Numbered from the stretch's first letter, positions 34,831-44,154 are shown. The stretch is DNA of 64,000 nucleotides from Actinobacteria bacterium IMCC26207 (GCA_001025035.1 LCZK01000008.1:1-64000), one strand, 5' to 3'. A program made the numbers and translations. The notes: generated by a model not told the origin, from the letters alone.

Positions 34831-34899
34831 CCGCTAAGGGAACCGGCACACGCTCTTCACAATGGGGCGGAGCCAGCCTAGAAGTGCAAACCTAAAGAG

Positions 34900-35838
34900 A
34901 TGAAACATCCTTCATGGACGGTGGACGATATGGGCGATCAGCGCAACATCATTGTGTTGGTTACGGGGGCAAACAGCGGTTTGGGACTTGCTTCGGCTCG
35001 GGCGTTTGCAGGATCGGGAGCACAGGTACTGCTGGCCTGTCGCAATCTTGAGCGCGGCAACGCTGCTCTTGATGAAGTCACTGCTGCCTCCACCGGCGCA
35101 GCCCCTCAACTGATTGAGCTTGATCTGGCAGATTTTGAATCAGTAGAGCGGGCTAGTCAGCAGGTCGCCGAATCGGTGGGGCATCTTGATGTGCTGCTGA
35201 ACAACGCAGGCGTGATGGCACTACCTCTGCGCAGAACTGCTCAAGGCCACGAGATGCAGTTCGGCACCAACCACCTAGGACACTTCGCCCTTACTGCGCG
35301 TTTGTTACCACTTCTGCTCGCATCGCAGAAGGCAAGAGTGGTGACGACTTCCTCGGGCGCACACCGGATCGGAAAGATGCGCTGGCAGGATCTTGACTGG
35401 CAGAAGGATTACCAAAAGTGGCCCGCCTACGGTCAGTCAAAGTTGGCCAACTTGATGTTCAGCTTTGAACTCGAGCGGCAGGCTGTTGCGGCGAAAACCA
35501 CTCTCAGTTCGATGGCGGCACACCCGGGATACGCATCTACGCACCTGCAAGCGGCTGGGCCTGAGTTGGCCGGACAAGCACTCATGGGGCGAGTGATGGC
35601 TGCGGGCAACAAAGTATTTGCACAATCTGCAGCCCAAGGGGCGCTTCCTCAACTTTTTGCAGCAACGAGCCCTGAAGCGGTCGGCGGTTGCTACTACGGG
35701 CCCAGCGGCCTTGGCGAGATGCGGGGCAACCCCCAGCTTGTACAAGCAACTTCTTCAGCACTCAAGACTGAGGAGTGGGCAAAATTATGGTCAGCCTCCG
35801 AGGAACTCACCGGGTTGAGCTTCAACTGGCCGAAGTAG
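34900..35838 (+). CDS. Short-chain dehydrogenase (retinol dehydrogenase-like)
   Basis: A 312-residue SDR with VLVTGANSGLGLASARAFA, LACRNLERG, LLNNAGVMALP, MQFGTNHLGHFALTARLLPLL, VVTTSSGAH and YGQSKLANLMFSFEL. These are the signatures of the plant/actinobacterial retinol-dehydrogenase or protochlorophyllide-reductase-like group; Ser, Tyr and Lys are intact. An alternative start is ATG 34930 (MGDQRNIIVLVTG). Substrate is unknown. It is divergent from phnY. Confidence 0.85.
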   Translation: MKHPSWTVDDMGDQRNIIVLVTGANSGLGLASARAFAGSGAQVLLACRNLERGNAALDEVTAASTGAAPQLIELDLADFESVERASQQVAESVGHLDVLLNNAGVMALPLRRTAQGHEMQFGTNHLGHFALTARLLPLLLASQKARVVTTSSGAHRIGKMRWQDLDWQKDYQKWPAYGQSKLANLMFSFELERQAVAAKTTLSSMAAHPGYASTHLQAAGPELAGQALMGRVMAAGNKVFAQSAAQGALPQLFAATSPEAVGGCYYGPSGLGEMRGNPQLVQATSSALKTEEWAKLWSASEELTGLSFNWPK

Positions 35839-36035
35839 GTTTATGGCCTTCGCCCAGTACCCGCCGAACTACTGCTTGCATGCAAGGGTCTCAGTGAGCC
35901 GAAACAGTTCTCACTACACGAACTTCTCACCCCAACAGCTTCTCACCCAAATAACTTCTCACCCAAATAACTTCTCACCCAAATAACTTCTCACCCCACT
36001 AGCTTCTCACCCCACTAGCAAGGAGTCCCTGCGAT
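35839..36035. other. Gap upstream of the pentose phosphate operon
   Basis: Almost 200 bp without a gene. Half of it is the 16-bp tandem array at 35922-36017; the gnd ribosome site AAGGAG follows. The gnd promoter should lie before or in the array. Confidence 0.5.
35922..36017. repeat. Six-copy 16-bp tandem repeat before gnd
   Basis: Six head-to-tail units of ACTTCTCACCCAAATA (variants end CCAACA or CCACTA, first base A or G), spanning 96 bp. Two central units are identical. The array ends 18 bp before the gnd start, so it is inside the 5' region and may change transcription or translation if its copy number varies. Confidence 0.9.
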
Positions 36036-37088
36036 ATGACCACGACCGATGAGTCCAGCCAGCCGAATCCCAGCGTTAACTCGGCGCCGCAAAACCAGAG
36101 TTCCACTCAAGGCGCACCACCAGAACTTGGCATGGTCGGTCTGGGCCGAATGGGGGCGAATCTGGTGCGCAGACTCGTGAGTGGCGGTGGAAGGTCTGTT
36201 GTTTTCGACACGGATCCAGCCGTTGCGGCTGCACTGGCTGAGGAACTTGGCTCGGGTGTGCGCGCAGCCTCAACGCTGGCCGAACTCGTTGCAGCGCTCC
36301 CCACCCCCAGAGCAATCTGGGTCATGGTTCCTGCCTCAGTTGCCGGCGCCGTGGTATCTGAAATTGCCGATCTGATCGACCCAGGCGACGTGATTATCGA
36401 CGGGGGCAACACCGACTGGCGCGAGGACGGTCCTCGGGGTGCTGCGTTAGCTGAGCGCAACATCTCGCTTCTTGATGTCGGCACGAGTGGTGGCGTCTGG
36501 GGCTTGGAGCGCGGCTACTGCATGATGGTCGGCGGTGCCGAGGAAGCAGTGCTGCAACTCCGGCCCGTGTTTGACATCTTGTCCCCTCCGGCTGATTCAG
36601 TGGAACGCACACCGGGCCGCGATGGTGACCTCACCCAGGCAGAGCAAGGCTGGCTGCACTGCGGCCCAACCGGATCCGGGCACTTTGTCAAGATGGTGCA
36701 TAACGGCATTGAGTACGGCTTGATGGGTGCCTACGCAGAGGGTCTGAATCTGCTCGGCCACACTGCCCCGTATGGGTTCGATGTTGACATTCCCGCTGTT
36801 ACTGAACTCTGGCGGCGAGGCAGCGTTGTTGGGTCTTGGTTGCTCGACCTGACTGCAGCAGCCTTTGTTGCAGACCCCACCCTTGATGGGTTTACCGGCG
36901 TTGTAAGCGATAGTGGCGAAGGCCGCTGGTCACTTGAAGCCGCTGTGGACCTTGGGGTTCCAGCACCGGTACTCGCCAGCGCGCTGTTCTCGCGCTTCTC
37001 CTCTCGCGGCGAAGAAACTATGGCCAACAAAGTTCTGTCAGCCATGCGGAACGAATTTGGCGGCCATGTTGAGAGCTCCGCACCGTGA
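36036..37088 (+). CDS. gnd: 6-phosphogluconate dehydrogenase, decarboxylating (short type)
   Basis: Oxidises 6-phosphogluconate to ribulose 5-phosphate. The cofactor loop is MVGLGRMGANLVRRLVSGG, then VIDGGNTDWREDG, the substrate motif DVGTSGGVWGLERGYCMMVGG and catalytic KMVHNGIEYGLMGAYAEG. At 350 residues it is the short bacterial (GndA-like, often NAD-linked) form, about 120 residues shorter than E. coli Gnd. The first 25 residues are Ser/Gln-rich and unconserved. AAGGAG precedes the ATG. First gene of gnd-zwf-pgl. Confidence 0.93.
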   Translation: MTTTDESSQPNPSVNSAPQNQSSTQGAPPELGMVGLGRMGANLVRRLVSGGGRSVVFDTDPAVAAALAEELGSGVRAASTLAELVAALPTPRAIWVMVPASVAGAVVSEIADLIDPGDVIIDGGNTDWREDGPRGAALAERNISLLDVGTSGGVWGLERGYCMMVGGAEEAVLQLRPVFDILSPPADSVERTPGRDGDLTQAEQGWLHCGPTGSGHFVKMVHNGIEYGLMGAYAEGLNLLGHTAPYGFDVDIPAVTELWRRGSVVGSWLLDLTAAAFVADPTLDGFTGVVSDSGEGRWSLEAAVDLGVPAPVLASALFSRFSSRGEETMANKVLSAMRNEFGGHVESSAP

Positions 37089-38524
37089 GGGACAAGACTC
37101 CACATCAGGTCGATTCAGCCAACACCGGTGATGCCCTAGTCCTGTTCGGGATCACCGGAGATTTGGGGTTCAAAAAACTCCTACCAGCGCTGTATCACCT
37201 AGCCGCTACCGGCCAACTCGAGGTGCCAGTTATTGGGGTTGCTTCCTCTGAGTGGACCGTGGAAGACCTCAAAGCTCGCCTGCGCTCAGCGCTAGATGCA
37301 CAACATGTTGTGCCAGATGTCGAGGTGCTCAACGACCTTGAGTCTCGTTTGTCATATGTGCAAGGTGACTACGCAAACCCCGCAACCTTTGTTTCACTCA
37401 ATGAAGCCCTCGATGGATCCAAGCTGCCCGTGGTGTACCTGGCTATTCCCCCTGTGCTCTTCCCTGAAGTCATTGAGGGCTTAGCTTCAGTGGGCCTGAA
37501 CGATCGAGCAAGGGTCGTTCTTGAAAAGCCTTTTGGTAGGGACCTGACCTCGGCACAAGAACTCAATGCAACTGTTCTCTCTGCCTTCCCCGATGAGCGG
37601 GTCTTTCGGATTGATCATTTCTTAGGCAAAGAACCAGTGCTCAACCTTTTGGTCTTCCGGTTTGCCAACACAGTGCTCGAGCCACTCTGGAACCGTCATC
37701 AGATCTCTAAAGTTGAAATCACGATGGCCGAGAGTTTTGGGGTTGAAGGGAGAGGCGGCTTTTATGATCGAGTGGGAACGCTTCGCGATGTTGTTCAGAA
37801 TCACCTGCTACAGATTTTGACCCTGCTCGCCATGGAACCTCCTAGTTCGGAATCACCCGAGGCTCTTCGCGATGAGAAGATCAAAGTGCTTCGCGCTATC
37901 GAGACTGTCGATGTGTCAACGGTGGTCCGCGGCCAGTACGAGGGCTACCTAGATGAGGATGGTGTCGCTGAAGGTTCAGACACTGAGACATTTGTGGCCA
38001 TGCGTTTCTTCATTAACAACTGGCGTTGGGCGGGTGTGCCTTGGTACGTGCGCTCCGGCAAGGCCATGGCCGCAACATTTACCGAAGCAGTGATTGAGTT
38101 TGAGTCGGCGCCCCAACCCCTCTTCGTTGACCCGGCCCACCCACCCGAGCCAAACCGGTTGCGTTTCCGCTTGAACCCAGATGACGAGATAACGCTAGAA
38201 GTTCAAGCCAAGCGGCCTGGAGAGGAATTGCTCAGCCAGACGGTCGATCTTGATGTGGATCACTTCTCGGCTGCGGATCGAATTCCCGAGGCCTATGAGC
38301 GCCTGCTTCGTGATGTCATCGAAGGCGACCAGACACATTTTGGGCGAGAGGATTCAGTGGAAGAGTCTTGGAGGATTGTGCAACCTCTCCTAGAGAACCC
38401 CCCGCCTGTTGTGCCCTATGCGCGGGGTAGTTGGGGACCCGAACTCAGCCCCGAGGAAGACCCTTTCCCATGGATCGACTGCGGGCCAGATGGGCGAACG
38501 GTCAGCCGGCAATCCAAACAATGA
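37085..38524 (+). CDS. zwf: Glucose-6-phosphate dehydrogenase
   Basis: Oxidises glucose 6-phosphate to 6-phosphogluconolactone. The nucleotide loop is LFGITGDLGFKKLLPALYHL and the active-site peptide is RIDHFLGKEPVLNLL with substrate Lys and catalytic His. EKPFGRDL and RFANTVLEPLWNRHQI also match. Length 479 is normal. The GTG start overlaps the gnd stop (GTGA), so the genes are coupled. Confidence 0.96.
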   Translation: MRDKTPHQVDSANTGDALVLFGITGDLGFKKLLPALYHLAATGQLEVPVIGVASSEWTVEDLKARLRSALDAQHVVPDVEVLNDLESRLSYVQGDYANPATFVSLNEALDGSKLPVVYLAIPPVLFPEVIEGLASVGLNDRARVVLEKPFGRDLTSAQELNATVLSAFPDERVFRIDHFLGKEPVLNLLVFRFANTVLEPLWNRHQISKVEITMAESFGVEGRGGFYDRVGTLRDVVQNHLLQILTLLAMEPPSSESPEALRDEKIKVLRAIETVDVSTVVRGQYEGYLDEDGVAEGSDTETFVAMRFFINNWRWAGVPWYVRSGKAMAATFTEAVIEFESAPQPLFVDPAHPPEPNRLRFRLNPDDEITLEVQAKRPGEELLSQTVDLDVDHFSAADRIPEAYERLLRDVIEGDQTHFGREDSVEESWRIVQPLLENPPPVVPYARGSWGPELSPEEDPFPWIDCGPDGRTVSRQSKQ

Positions 38525-39267
38525 CAACAGCAGAACGACATGAACTGCGTGTGCTTCCCACTGCTGCCGAAGCTGCAACAGAGGCCGCCAGAATCATCTG
38601 CGAGTTGCTAGCCGCTGCCCTCATTTCTGCACGAGAGGAGAACCCAGCTTCGGGGGCGCAGGCAAGCCGAGCCTCGGTGGCTTTCAGCGGTGGCTCCTCA
38701 CCAAAATTGATGTTCGCTGAGCTGCTCGCGGTTCAAGATCAACCTGACTGGTCTCGAATAGATCTCTTCCAAGTAGACGAACGAGTAGCACCCGATGGCG
38801 ACCCGAGCCGCAACCTTGTTGACCTGCAGCATGAACTCCTCGACCACCTCAACCCGCAAGCGTTACTGCATCAGATTCCCGTTGAAGCTGGAGCAGCCCA
38901 GGCTGCAGTGAAGTACGCAGACTCCATCAGCCGAGTTCTTGGCAGTAGTGCTCAATTAGATGTTGTGCACCTTGGCTTGGGGAACGACGGTCACTGCGCG
39001 TCACTTGTCCCGGGTGACCAAGCCTTGCTTGTAGTGGATTCAGATACCTCAGCAACAGCGAAGTATCAGGGCCTCGAGCGAGTCACCATGACCTACCCGA
39101 TGTTGAATCGGGCACGCTGCGTTGTTTGGCTTGTTACTGGGGAGTCAAAGCGACCTGCGCTCGCAGCTCTACTCAGGGACGACCCCGCGATTCCGGCCGC
39201 TCATGTGCAGTGCAATCGTTCGATCATTGTTGCTGACCAATCAGCCGTCAGCAGCGCTGACCGATGA
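38521..39267 (+). CDS. pgl: 6-phosphogluconolactonase
   Basis: Hydrolyses the Zwf product. ATG 38521 overlaps the zwf stop by four bases (ATGA), which is why I reject the longer frame from 38431. Family motifs are VAFSGGSSPKLMFAELL, IDLFQVDERVAPDGDPSRN, LDVVHLGLGNDGHCASLVPG and TMTYPMLNRARCVVWLVTG. Its last codons run into a 24-bp tandem repeat. Confidence 0.92.
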   Translation: MTTAERHELRVLPTAAEAATEAARIICELLAAALISAREENPASGAQASRASVAFSGGSSPKLMFAELLAVQDQPDWSRIDLFQVDERVAPDGDPSRNLVDLQHELLDHLNPQALLHQIPVEAGAAQAAVKYADSISRVLGSSAQLDVVHLGLGNDGHCASLVPGDQALLVVDSDTSATAKYQGLERVTMTYPMLNRARCVVWLVTGESKRPALAALLRDDPAIPAAHVQCNRSIIVADQSAVSSADR

Positions 39268-39318
39268 GTACTCAGCCGCGCTGACCGATGAGCACTCAGC
39301 AGCGCTGACCGATGAGTA
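39255..39318. repeat. 24-bp tandem repeat at the convergent pgl/methyltransferase ends
   Basis: Two full copies and one partial copy of a unit beginning CGCTGACCGATGAG. The repeat covers both stop codons: pgl ends in copy 1 and the minus-strand methyltransferase ends in copy 2. Expansion here can shift where either protein ends. Confidence 0.85.
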
Positions 39319-40036
39319 GAGCGTGTGGGTGCACGTAGTGGCGGTCAAGTGCACGAGTGGTGACATCGAGTCCAGCTTCTTGCATCACGGTTCGGATTGC
39401 ATCGAGTGGAACAAGTTCAACTGTTTCGCCCTCGGTCACGCGAGTGAGTTTGGTAGAGATCAGTTCCTGGGTTGAACACCAAGCAGACTTAGCGCGCAGA
39501 GTTGTGTCCATCTCTTTGATCAGCAGCGTTCCCCCGGGTTGAACAACCCGAGCGGCGGCGGCGGTTAAGTCCAGCGCTGCGGCAATTCCCAACAAATACA
39601 ACACGTCGATAATCACAACGGCCCCGTAGGTTTGCTCCACTGGTGGCCTCCAGTCGGATTCGACCTGAACAAATTCAAGTCGATCCTGCCCTAACCCCGC
39701 TGCCTGAGCGGCACGGCGTGCCTCGACAAGTTTTGCTCCGTCGATATCGGTGCCAATGACTCGGCGGTCTTCGCTACCCAAAGCGGCTGTCAGTGAGAAC
39801 AGGCCGTGTCCGCAGCCGATCTCGAGTACCTCGCCCGAGGATGGCAGTTCTTGTTGCACTGTTTCCATTGGAATCGAAGCCCATCGAACCATTGTGTGCG
39901 CCCGGGTTGACCAGGGCTCCGCTTCGTAGGCAGCAATAATCCCCGGCGGCCGATGCCAGCGACTGCCGCCGCTCGCCGTGTTCGCTTCTGATGGCGTATC
40001 GGGTGTGGGTTGAGGTCCTGCTCCTCGGCCCGTCAT
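39296..40036 (-). CDS. Class I SAM-dependent methyltransferase
   Basis: A 246-residue methyltransferase with motif I EVLEIGCGHGLFSLTAALG, IGTDIDGAKLVEARRAA (acidic loop), YGAVVIIDVLYLLG (motif IV) and GGTLLIKEMDTT (motif VI). Substrate is unknown. It starts in an ATGA overlap with the YdjC-type gene upstream, and the neighbours are glycosyl- and mannosyltransferases, so a glycan or lipid acceptor is reasonable but unproven. Confidence 0.85.
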   Translation of the reverse strand: MTGRGAGPQPTPDTPSEANTASGGSRWHRPPGIIAAYEAEPWSTRAHTMVRWASIPMETVQQELPSSGEVLEIGCGHGLFSLTAALGSEDRRVIGTDIDGAKLVEARRAAQAAGLGQDRLEFVQVESDWRPPVEQTYGAVVIIDVLYLLGIAAALDLTAAAARVVQPGGTLLIKEMDTTLRAKSAWCSTQELISTKLTRVTEGETVELVPLDAIRTVMQEAGLDVTTRALDRHYVHPHALLIGQRC

Positions 40037-40845
40037 CGGAGATCACCGAAGGTGCCGAGTTGTAATCCTGCAGAGGCGATTCGCTCGCTCACGGTCTTGC
40101 TGCGCAAGCCCGCTGCCTCTTCTGCCCAATGGTATGACCAGTCATAGCGGGCGCGATCGGGGTCGTGCACTGCACCCGGATGACAGCCAATCTCCACAGA
40201 CTGACTACTGCTAGAAATCGAGTCAATCAGTTTGAGTAGCTCTGGTTCAGTCAAGGAACCCGAATGTGAAAACCCAGCGAAGCTCTGCGTGGTCAGCAGC
40301 CCAGCCCGCTTGGCGCGGGCAGCGGCGAGCTTGCCAAGGATCGACATGGGCCCCAGCCCACTCGACCTAGTTGTTCGTACAGCTTTGACTCCAGCCACTG
40401 CTGCAAGTCGCTGGATAACTGGCCAAAGAGTTGGCCACTCATGAAGGTGTTGATGCGAGTCGATGTGAGTCAACGCAACACCTTCTGCCTGCACGGCGCG
40501 TATCTGAGCTGTGAGTTCACGTTCAACGTCTTCTGAGTTGATCCGCCCCTTGGCGGCAGAAGCGGCGAACTGTTTCCAGGAGATGGGGAACCTGCCGTGG
40601 TCATCTACCAAGCTGGGGACCTCGGCAGCTGTCAACACAGGAGGGTCCTCACCTACAAGTGCAAGGTGCACTCCCACTCCGAGCTTGGGGTAGCCCTCGA
40701 GCAGTCCAACTGTGGTTGCAAATGCAGGTGCGGGAACCAGCACGCTCGTTGAGGTCAGGACTCCGTGTTCATGACATTCAAGAATCGCTCGAGAGGTCGC
40801 CTCGGTAAGGCCGTAGTCGTCGGCATTAATAATCAGAAGAGTCAT
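40033..40845 (-). CDS. YdjC/ChbG-family carbohydrate deacetylase
   Basis: Metal-dependent deacetylase of 270 residues. The opening LLIINADDYGLTEATSRAILE is the family signature with metal-binding Asp; further ligands are in VGVHLALVGEDP and THIDSHQHLHEWP, and the end has EIGCHPGAVHDPDRARYDW. ChbG removes an acetyl from chitooligosaccharides; with GT2 and PIG-V-like neighbours this one may act on a lipid-linked aminosugar. I take the ATG at 40845; the longer frame to 40908 overlaps the GT2 gene. Confidence 0.88.
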   Translation of the reverse strand: MTLLIINADDYGLTEATSRAILECHEHGVLTSTSVLVPAPAFATTVGLLEGYPKLGVGVHLALVGEDPPVLTAAEVPSLVDDHGRFPISWKQFAASAAKGRINSEDVERELTAQIRAVQAEGVALTHIDSHQHLHEWPTLWPVIQRLAAVAGVKAVRTTRSSGLGPMSILGKLAAARAKRAGLLTTQSFAGFSHSGSLTEPELLKLIDSISSSSQSVEIGCHPGAVHDPDRARYDWSYHWAEEAAGLRSKTVSERIASAGLQLGTFGDLR

Positions 40846-40855
40846 GACACCATGC

Positions 40856-41653
40856 TCAGTTGACCGGATTGGTCGGAGTTTTGGTGCTTTTTCGGAGCTC
40901 AGCTCCAAGGGAGAACATTTCTCGAAGCATCTTAAGAATCACCGCTGGAGAAGAGAGCGTTGAAACACCGCGAGTGCGGGGGAAGTAGTCGACCCCAAAT
41001 TGGATGATCTCTGCCCCTTCGTTGCGTGCCCGAGCCAAGAGCTCGGCATCAATGAACGAGCCTTCGCTCTTGAGCTGCACCGAGTCAATGACCCAGCGCT
41101 TAGCCAGCTTGAAGGCAAAGTTCACATCGCGGATCCGCAGCCCCAACAATGCATTCACCAGTGTGTTGTATAGATAGCTATAGAAGAAGCGCAGCGGTCC
41201 TTCACCTTTGCGTTGCAGACGGTATGCAGCAACCACGTCGGCGCTGTACAGGTCCAGCAGATGGATCGCCTGTCGAATCTCTGCAGGATCGAAAGGAAGA
41301 TCAGCGTCGGTATAGAGAATCAGATCCCCGCTAGCCGCGGCTAGTCCAGTGCGGATTGACCCTCCGAGCTTGCGGTTGGTCACATGGTGGCGAACCTGGA
41401 TGCGTGCGTCAGCCGCTGAGTACTCATCAGCCAGTTCGCCGCAACCGTCAGTGGATGCATCATCAACAAAGAGAAGTTCCCAGTTTCCAACTGCACCCTG
41501 CTCGACGAGTGAATCTAATTCCTTCGACATGGCCTCGATTGTCCGCGGCAGCATCTCGAGCTCATTCCACATGGGTATGACTACCGTGATCAAGCGCTCC
41601 GAGATAGCAACCTCGGAGTTTGGATCGGTTTCAGAACCCAGTTCAGGCGACAT
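40856..41653 (-). CDS. Family 2 glycosyltransferase
   Basis: GT-A enzyme with ITVVIPMWNELEMLPRTIEAM, LLFVDDASTDGCGELADEY and the DxD-type region LILYTDADLPFDPAEI. The layout resembles polyprenyl-phosphate sugar synthases. No C-terminal membrane helices are evident, though YSYLYNTLVNALLGL suggests membrane contact. I choose ATG 41653, which overlaps the end of the PIG-V-like gene by 11 bp; the listed longer frame to 41758 runs inside that gene. Confidence 0.85.
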   Translation of the reverse strand: MSPELGSETDPNSEVAISERLITVVIPMWNELEMLPRTIEAMSKELDSLVEQGAVGNWELLFVDDASTDGCGELADEYSAADARIQVRHHVTNRKLGGSIRTGLAAASGDLILYTDADLPFDPAEIRQAIHLLDLYSADVVAAYRLQRKGEGPLRFFYSYLYNTLVNALLGLRIRDVNFAFKLAKRWVIDSVQLKSEGSFIDAELLARARNEGAEIIQFGVDYFPRTRGVSTLSSPAVILKMLREMFSLGAELRKSTKTPTNPVN

Positions 41654-42842
41654 AGACACCACGAGCGTACGAGTAAGAGAGAAAGAGGGCCAGCGCAGCG
41701 CTTGATATCCAGATGCTGCAACGGAGTGCCAGCGGCTTTTTTGAGAGCCAGTCACCAATCACAGCGAGCACTGGAAAGGCTGCAAGCACGTACCTTCCCA
41801 AGCCGTAAAAGTCTTTGCTCGACACTGCTGGAATTCCAATCAGCATGAGGCAGTACAAGCCGTAGCCCCAGCCAAATTTTTGAATGACCTTGGGTATGAG
41901 CAGGAGTGCGCCAATCGCTAGCGCCCCGTGGAGCAACATTGCGTACACGCCTTGTGTCAACCCGCCGTTGCGCAAGTTTTCATAAATCGCAACCTTGAAC
42001 CAAGTATGTGGGCCCGGCTTGTGATCCCAACCTGGGACTCCTTCTGCATCAATAAATGCGAGCGGGGTTCCTTGGGTGCGTGCGAGAAAGGCTAGGTACA
42101 AAGCGGGACCCATGAGGGCCAGAAAAACCCCAGCGTCTCGGAAGCGAACATGTCTCAGGGTCATCCTGCGAGGAACACGCAGCCAGACCAACGGCCGACG
42201 CCACAGCGGATCGCTCTGCAAACCAGATCGGGGCAGCAGCGGTTTGAAGCAGTCTCGCCGCTCCAACATCAACAAGATCAGCCCACAGGCAACAGCAATT
42301 CCCATTGGCCGACCTGCAGCGGCAACAGCCCCCACTATGCCCGCTAGCACGGGGCGGTCGCTCTCAAGCAAGAGAAAAGCTCCGAGTACGCAAGCTGCAA
42401 AGAATGCGTCGCCATAGACAGACCAGTGCAGGTACCAGGCGAATGGAAAGACCAAGATCGTTACCACCGCAGAGATTGCTGCGAGTCGGGTCAGGTGCTG
42501 TTCGCACCACTTGGCGAGCAACAAAATTGCTGCGAACCCGCTGATCCAGGTGATGATCAGCCCAGCGTCATATTCATCGTGAGTGAGCAACGAGACTGCC
42601 CGAATTGCCATCGGGTAGGAGGGCCAGAAGGCGATTGAACGAAACTGTCCCGTTCCCCAGTCATAACCGTCGCGGGCTATATGGAAATACCAGTTGCCAT
42701 CCCAGCGCACCCAAGGCCCAAACCACCCGCCTCCGGGTTCGAACTCTTGGCGACCGGGAAACATCTCGTGGGCTTCCGCAAAGCGGCCGAGCACCAAGAG
42801 CACTCCGGAAACCAGCAGGAATCCAACGACTGCCACCTGCAT
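41643..42842 (-). CDS. PIG-V-like integral membrane mannosyltransferase
   Basis: About 400 residues with roughly nine membrane helices. After helix 1 comes the family hallmark WVRWDGNWYFHIARDGYDWG with catalytic-type Asp, then FWPSYPMAIRAVSLL and the second loop AAAGRPMGIAVACG. GT76/PIG-V enzymes use polyprenyl-phosphate mannose on the outer face of the membrane. The GT2 gene directly downstream could make that donor. ATG 42842 (MQVAVVGFLLVSG) and GTG 42875 are possible starts; the frame to 42968 would cross the operator-like repeat. Confidence 0.8.
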   Translation of the reverse strand: MQVAVVGFLLVSGVLLVLGRFAEAHEMFPGRQEFEPGGGWFGPWVRWDGNWYFHIARDGYDWGTGQFRSIAFWPSYPMAIRAVSLLTHDEYDAGLIITWISGFAAILLLAKWCEQHLTRLAAISAVVTILVFPFAWYLHWSVYGDAFFAACVLGAFLLLESDRPVLAGIVGAVAAAGRPMGIAVACGLILLMLERRDCFKPLLPRSGLQSDPLWRRPLVWLRVPRRMTLRHVRFRDAGVFLALMGPALYLAFLARTQGTPLAFIDAEGVPGWDHKPGPHTWFKVAIYENLRNGGLTQGVYAMLLHGALAIGALLLIPKVIQKFGWGYGLYCLMLIGIPAVSSKDFYGLGRYVLAAFPVLAVIGDWLSKKPLALRCSIWISSAALALFLSYSYARGVYVA

Positions 42843-42912
42843 CGGTGTAACGCTGGTCCCCTTTGGGTGAGCCACAACCCTTAAATCTACTCTCGCGCCC
42901 CCCAACCCAACG

Positions 42913-42976
42913 GTTCTGTTATGCGACGACCATCTGAACAAGCCCCCTCCCCAGAGGGTCTGACGCATGACAGAAC
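42913..42976. promoter_or_regulatory. Widely spaced inverted repeat between PIG-V gene and crtE
   Basis: GTTCTGTTATGC (42913-42924) and, inverted, GCATGACAGAAC (42965-42976) match at 11 of 12 positions. Their centres are 52 bp apart, about five helical turns, which would allow looping by one regulator. The region is the divergent control region for the carotenoid operon and the mannosyltransferase. Confidence 0.45.
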
Positions 42977-43080
42977 GGGCTTTTGGGAAGGGCAGTCAGG
43001 ACGGAAAGTTAGGACGCATCGTTGGGTTGCACTGCGTGCCTGACTATAAAAACTCTCTCAGGAGAAGTAAGAATGAGGTA

Positions 43081-44154
43081 GTGACGCCTCCTTCTATCGC
43101 CACCGAAACTACAAGCCCCGCCCCGCTGGCATTCGTCGCCGCGCTCACGGATGCTCGACTCAAGGCTTTCCTGACCTCTGAGCAGCGGCGCTGGGAAGCA
43201 TTCGACGCCGACCTTGGACCGGCTCTGGGCGAGCTTGACCGCTTCTGTGGCGAAGGCGGAAAGCGAGTTCGCCCCGCATTTGCCTACTGGACCTTCCTAG
43301 GTGCTGGTGGGGACCCCGACAACCCTTGGATCATCGACCTGTGCGCCGGGCTTGAACTCCTACATGCCTTTGCCCTGCTGCATGACGACGTCATGGACGG
43401 CTCGGATATGCGCCGTCACCACCAGACGGTTCATATTGGCGCAGCGGAACAACATCGCAACTCTCACTGGAGGGGCGAAGCTCGGCGCTTCGGAGAGGGA
43501 GTTGCAATCCTGCTCGGAGACCTCGCCCTTACCTATGCGGATCAGCTCATGAGCCCATTAGATTTTGATACGCGTACGATCTACAGCGAACTCAAAACCG
43601 AGCTGATGGTTGGCCAATATCTTGACTTAGTGAGCGCTGCACGAGGAGATACCGATGCCGATCGCGGCCGGCGAATCGTGTTGTACAAGTCCGCCAAGTA
43701 CACCGTGGAACGACCAATGCATATGGGTGCCGCTTTGGCAGGACGAGCCGGCGAGATGACCGAGCCGCTGTCACGTGTGGGACTACCTCTCGGCGAGGCA
43801 TTCCAGCTTCGTGACGACTTGCTCGGCGTGTTTGGCAGCGAACTCACCGTCGGTAAGCCAGTCGGGGACGACCTGCGAGAAGGCAAGGCCACTCTGCTGC
43901 TGACGCTTACGACTGAACTTGCAAATCCCGCTCAACAAACCGAGCTTGCCAAAGTTGGCTCACAGCTCAGCCAAGAGTCAGTGGATCGACTCTGCGAGAT
44001 CATCACCGAGACGGGCGCTCGTTCGCAGGTTGAACAGCGCATTGAGAATCTGACCATCGAGGCACTAGCCGCACTCGATTCCATGCAGCTCACCGAGACG
44101 GCTCGGGCCGCACTGATCGAACTAGCGGCTTATGTCGGAATGAGGGATGTGTGA
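43081..44154 (+). CDS. crtE: Geranylgeranyl/polyprenyl diphosphate synthase
   Basis: Chain elongation prenyltransferase, first enzyme of the carotenoid operon. First aspartate motif: FALLHDDVMDGSDMRRH; second: AFQLRDDLLGVFGSE, where the last Asp of DDxxD is Gly, as in many CrtE-type enzymes. Start is uncertain. GTG 43081 (VTPPSIATETT) is favoured: an ATG at 43073 hits a stop at once, and the longer frame to 42967 spans the operator-like repeat. Coupled to crtI by a GTGA overlap. Confidence 0.92.
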   Translation: MTPPSIATETTSPAPLAFVAALTDARLKAFLTSEQRRWEAFDADLGPALGELDRFCGEGGKRVRPAFAYWTFLGAGGDPDNPWIIDLCAGLELLHAFALLHDDVMDGSDMRRHHQTVHIGAAEQHRNSHWRGEARRFGEGVAILLGDLALTYADQLMSPLDFDTRTIYSELKTELMVGQYLDLVSAARGDTDADRGRRIVLYKSAKYTVERPMHMGAALAGRAGEMTEPLSRVGLPLGEAFQLRDDLLGVFGSELTVGKPVGDDLREGKATLLLTLTTELANPAQQTELAKVGSQLSQESVDRLCEIITETGARSQVEQRIENLTIEALAALDSMQLTETARAALIELAAYVGMRDV

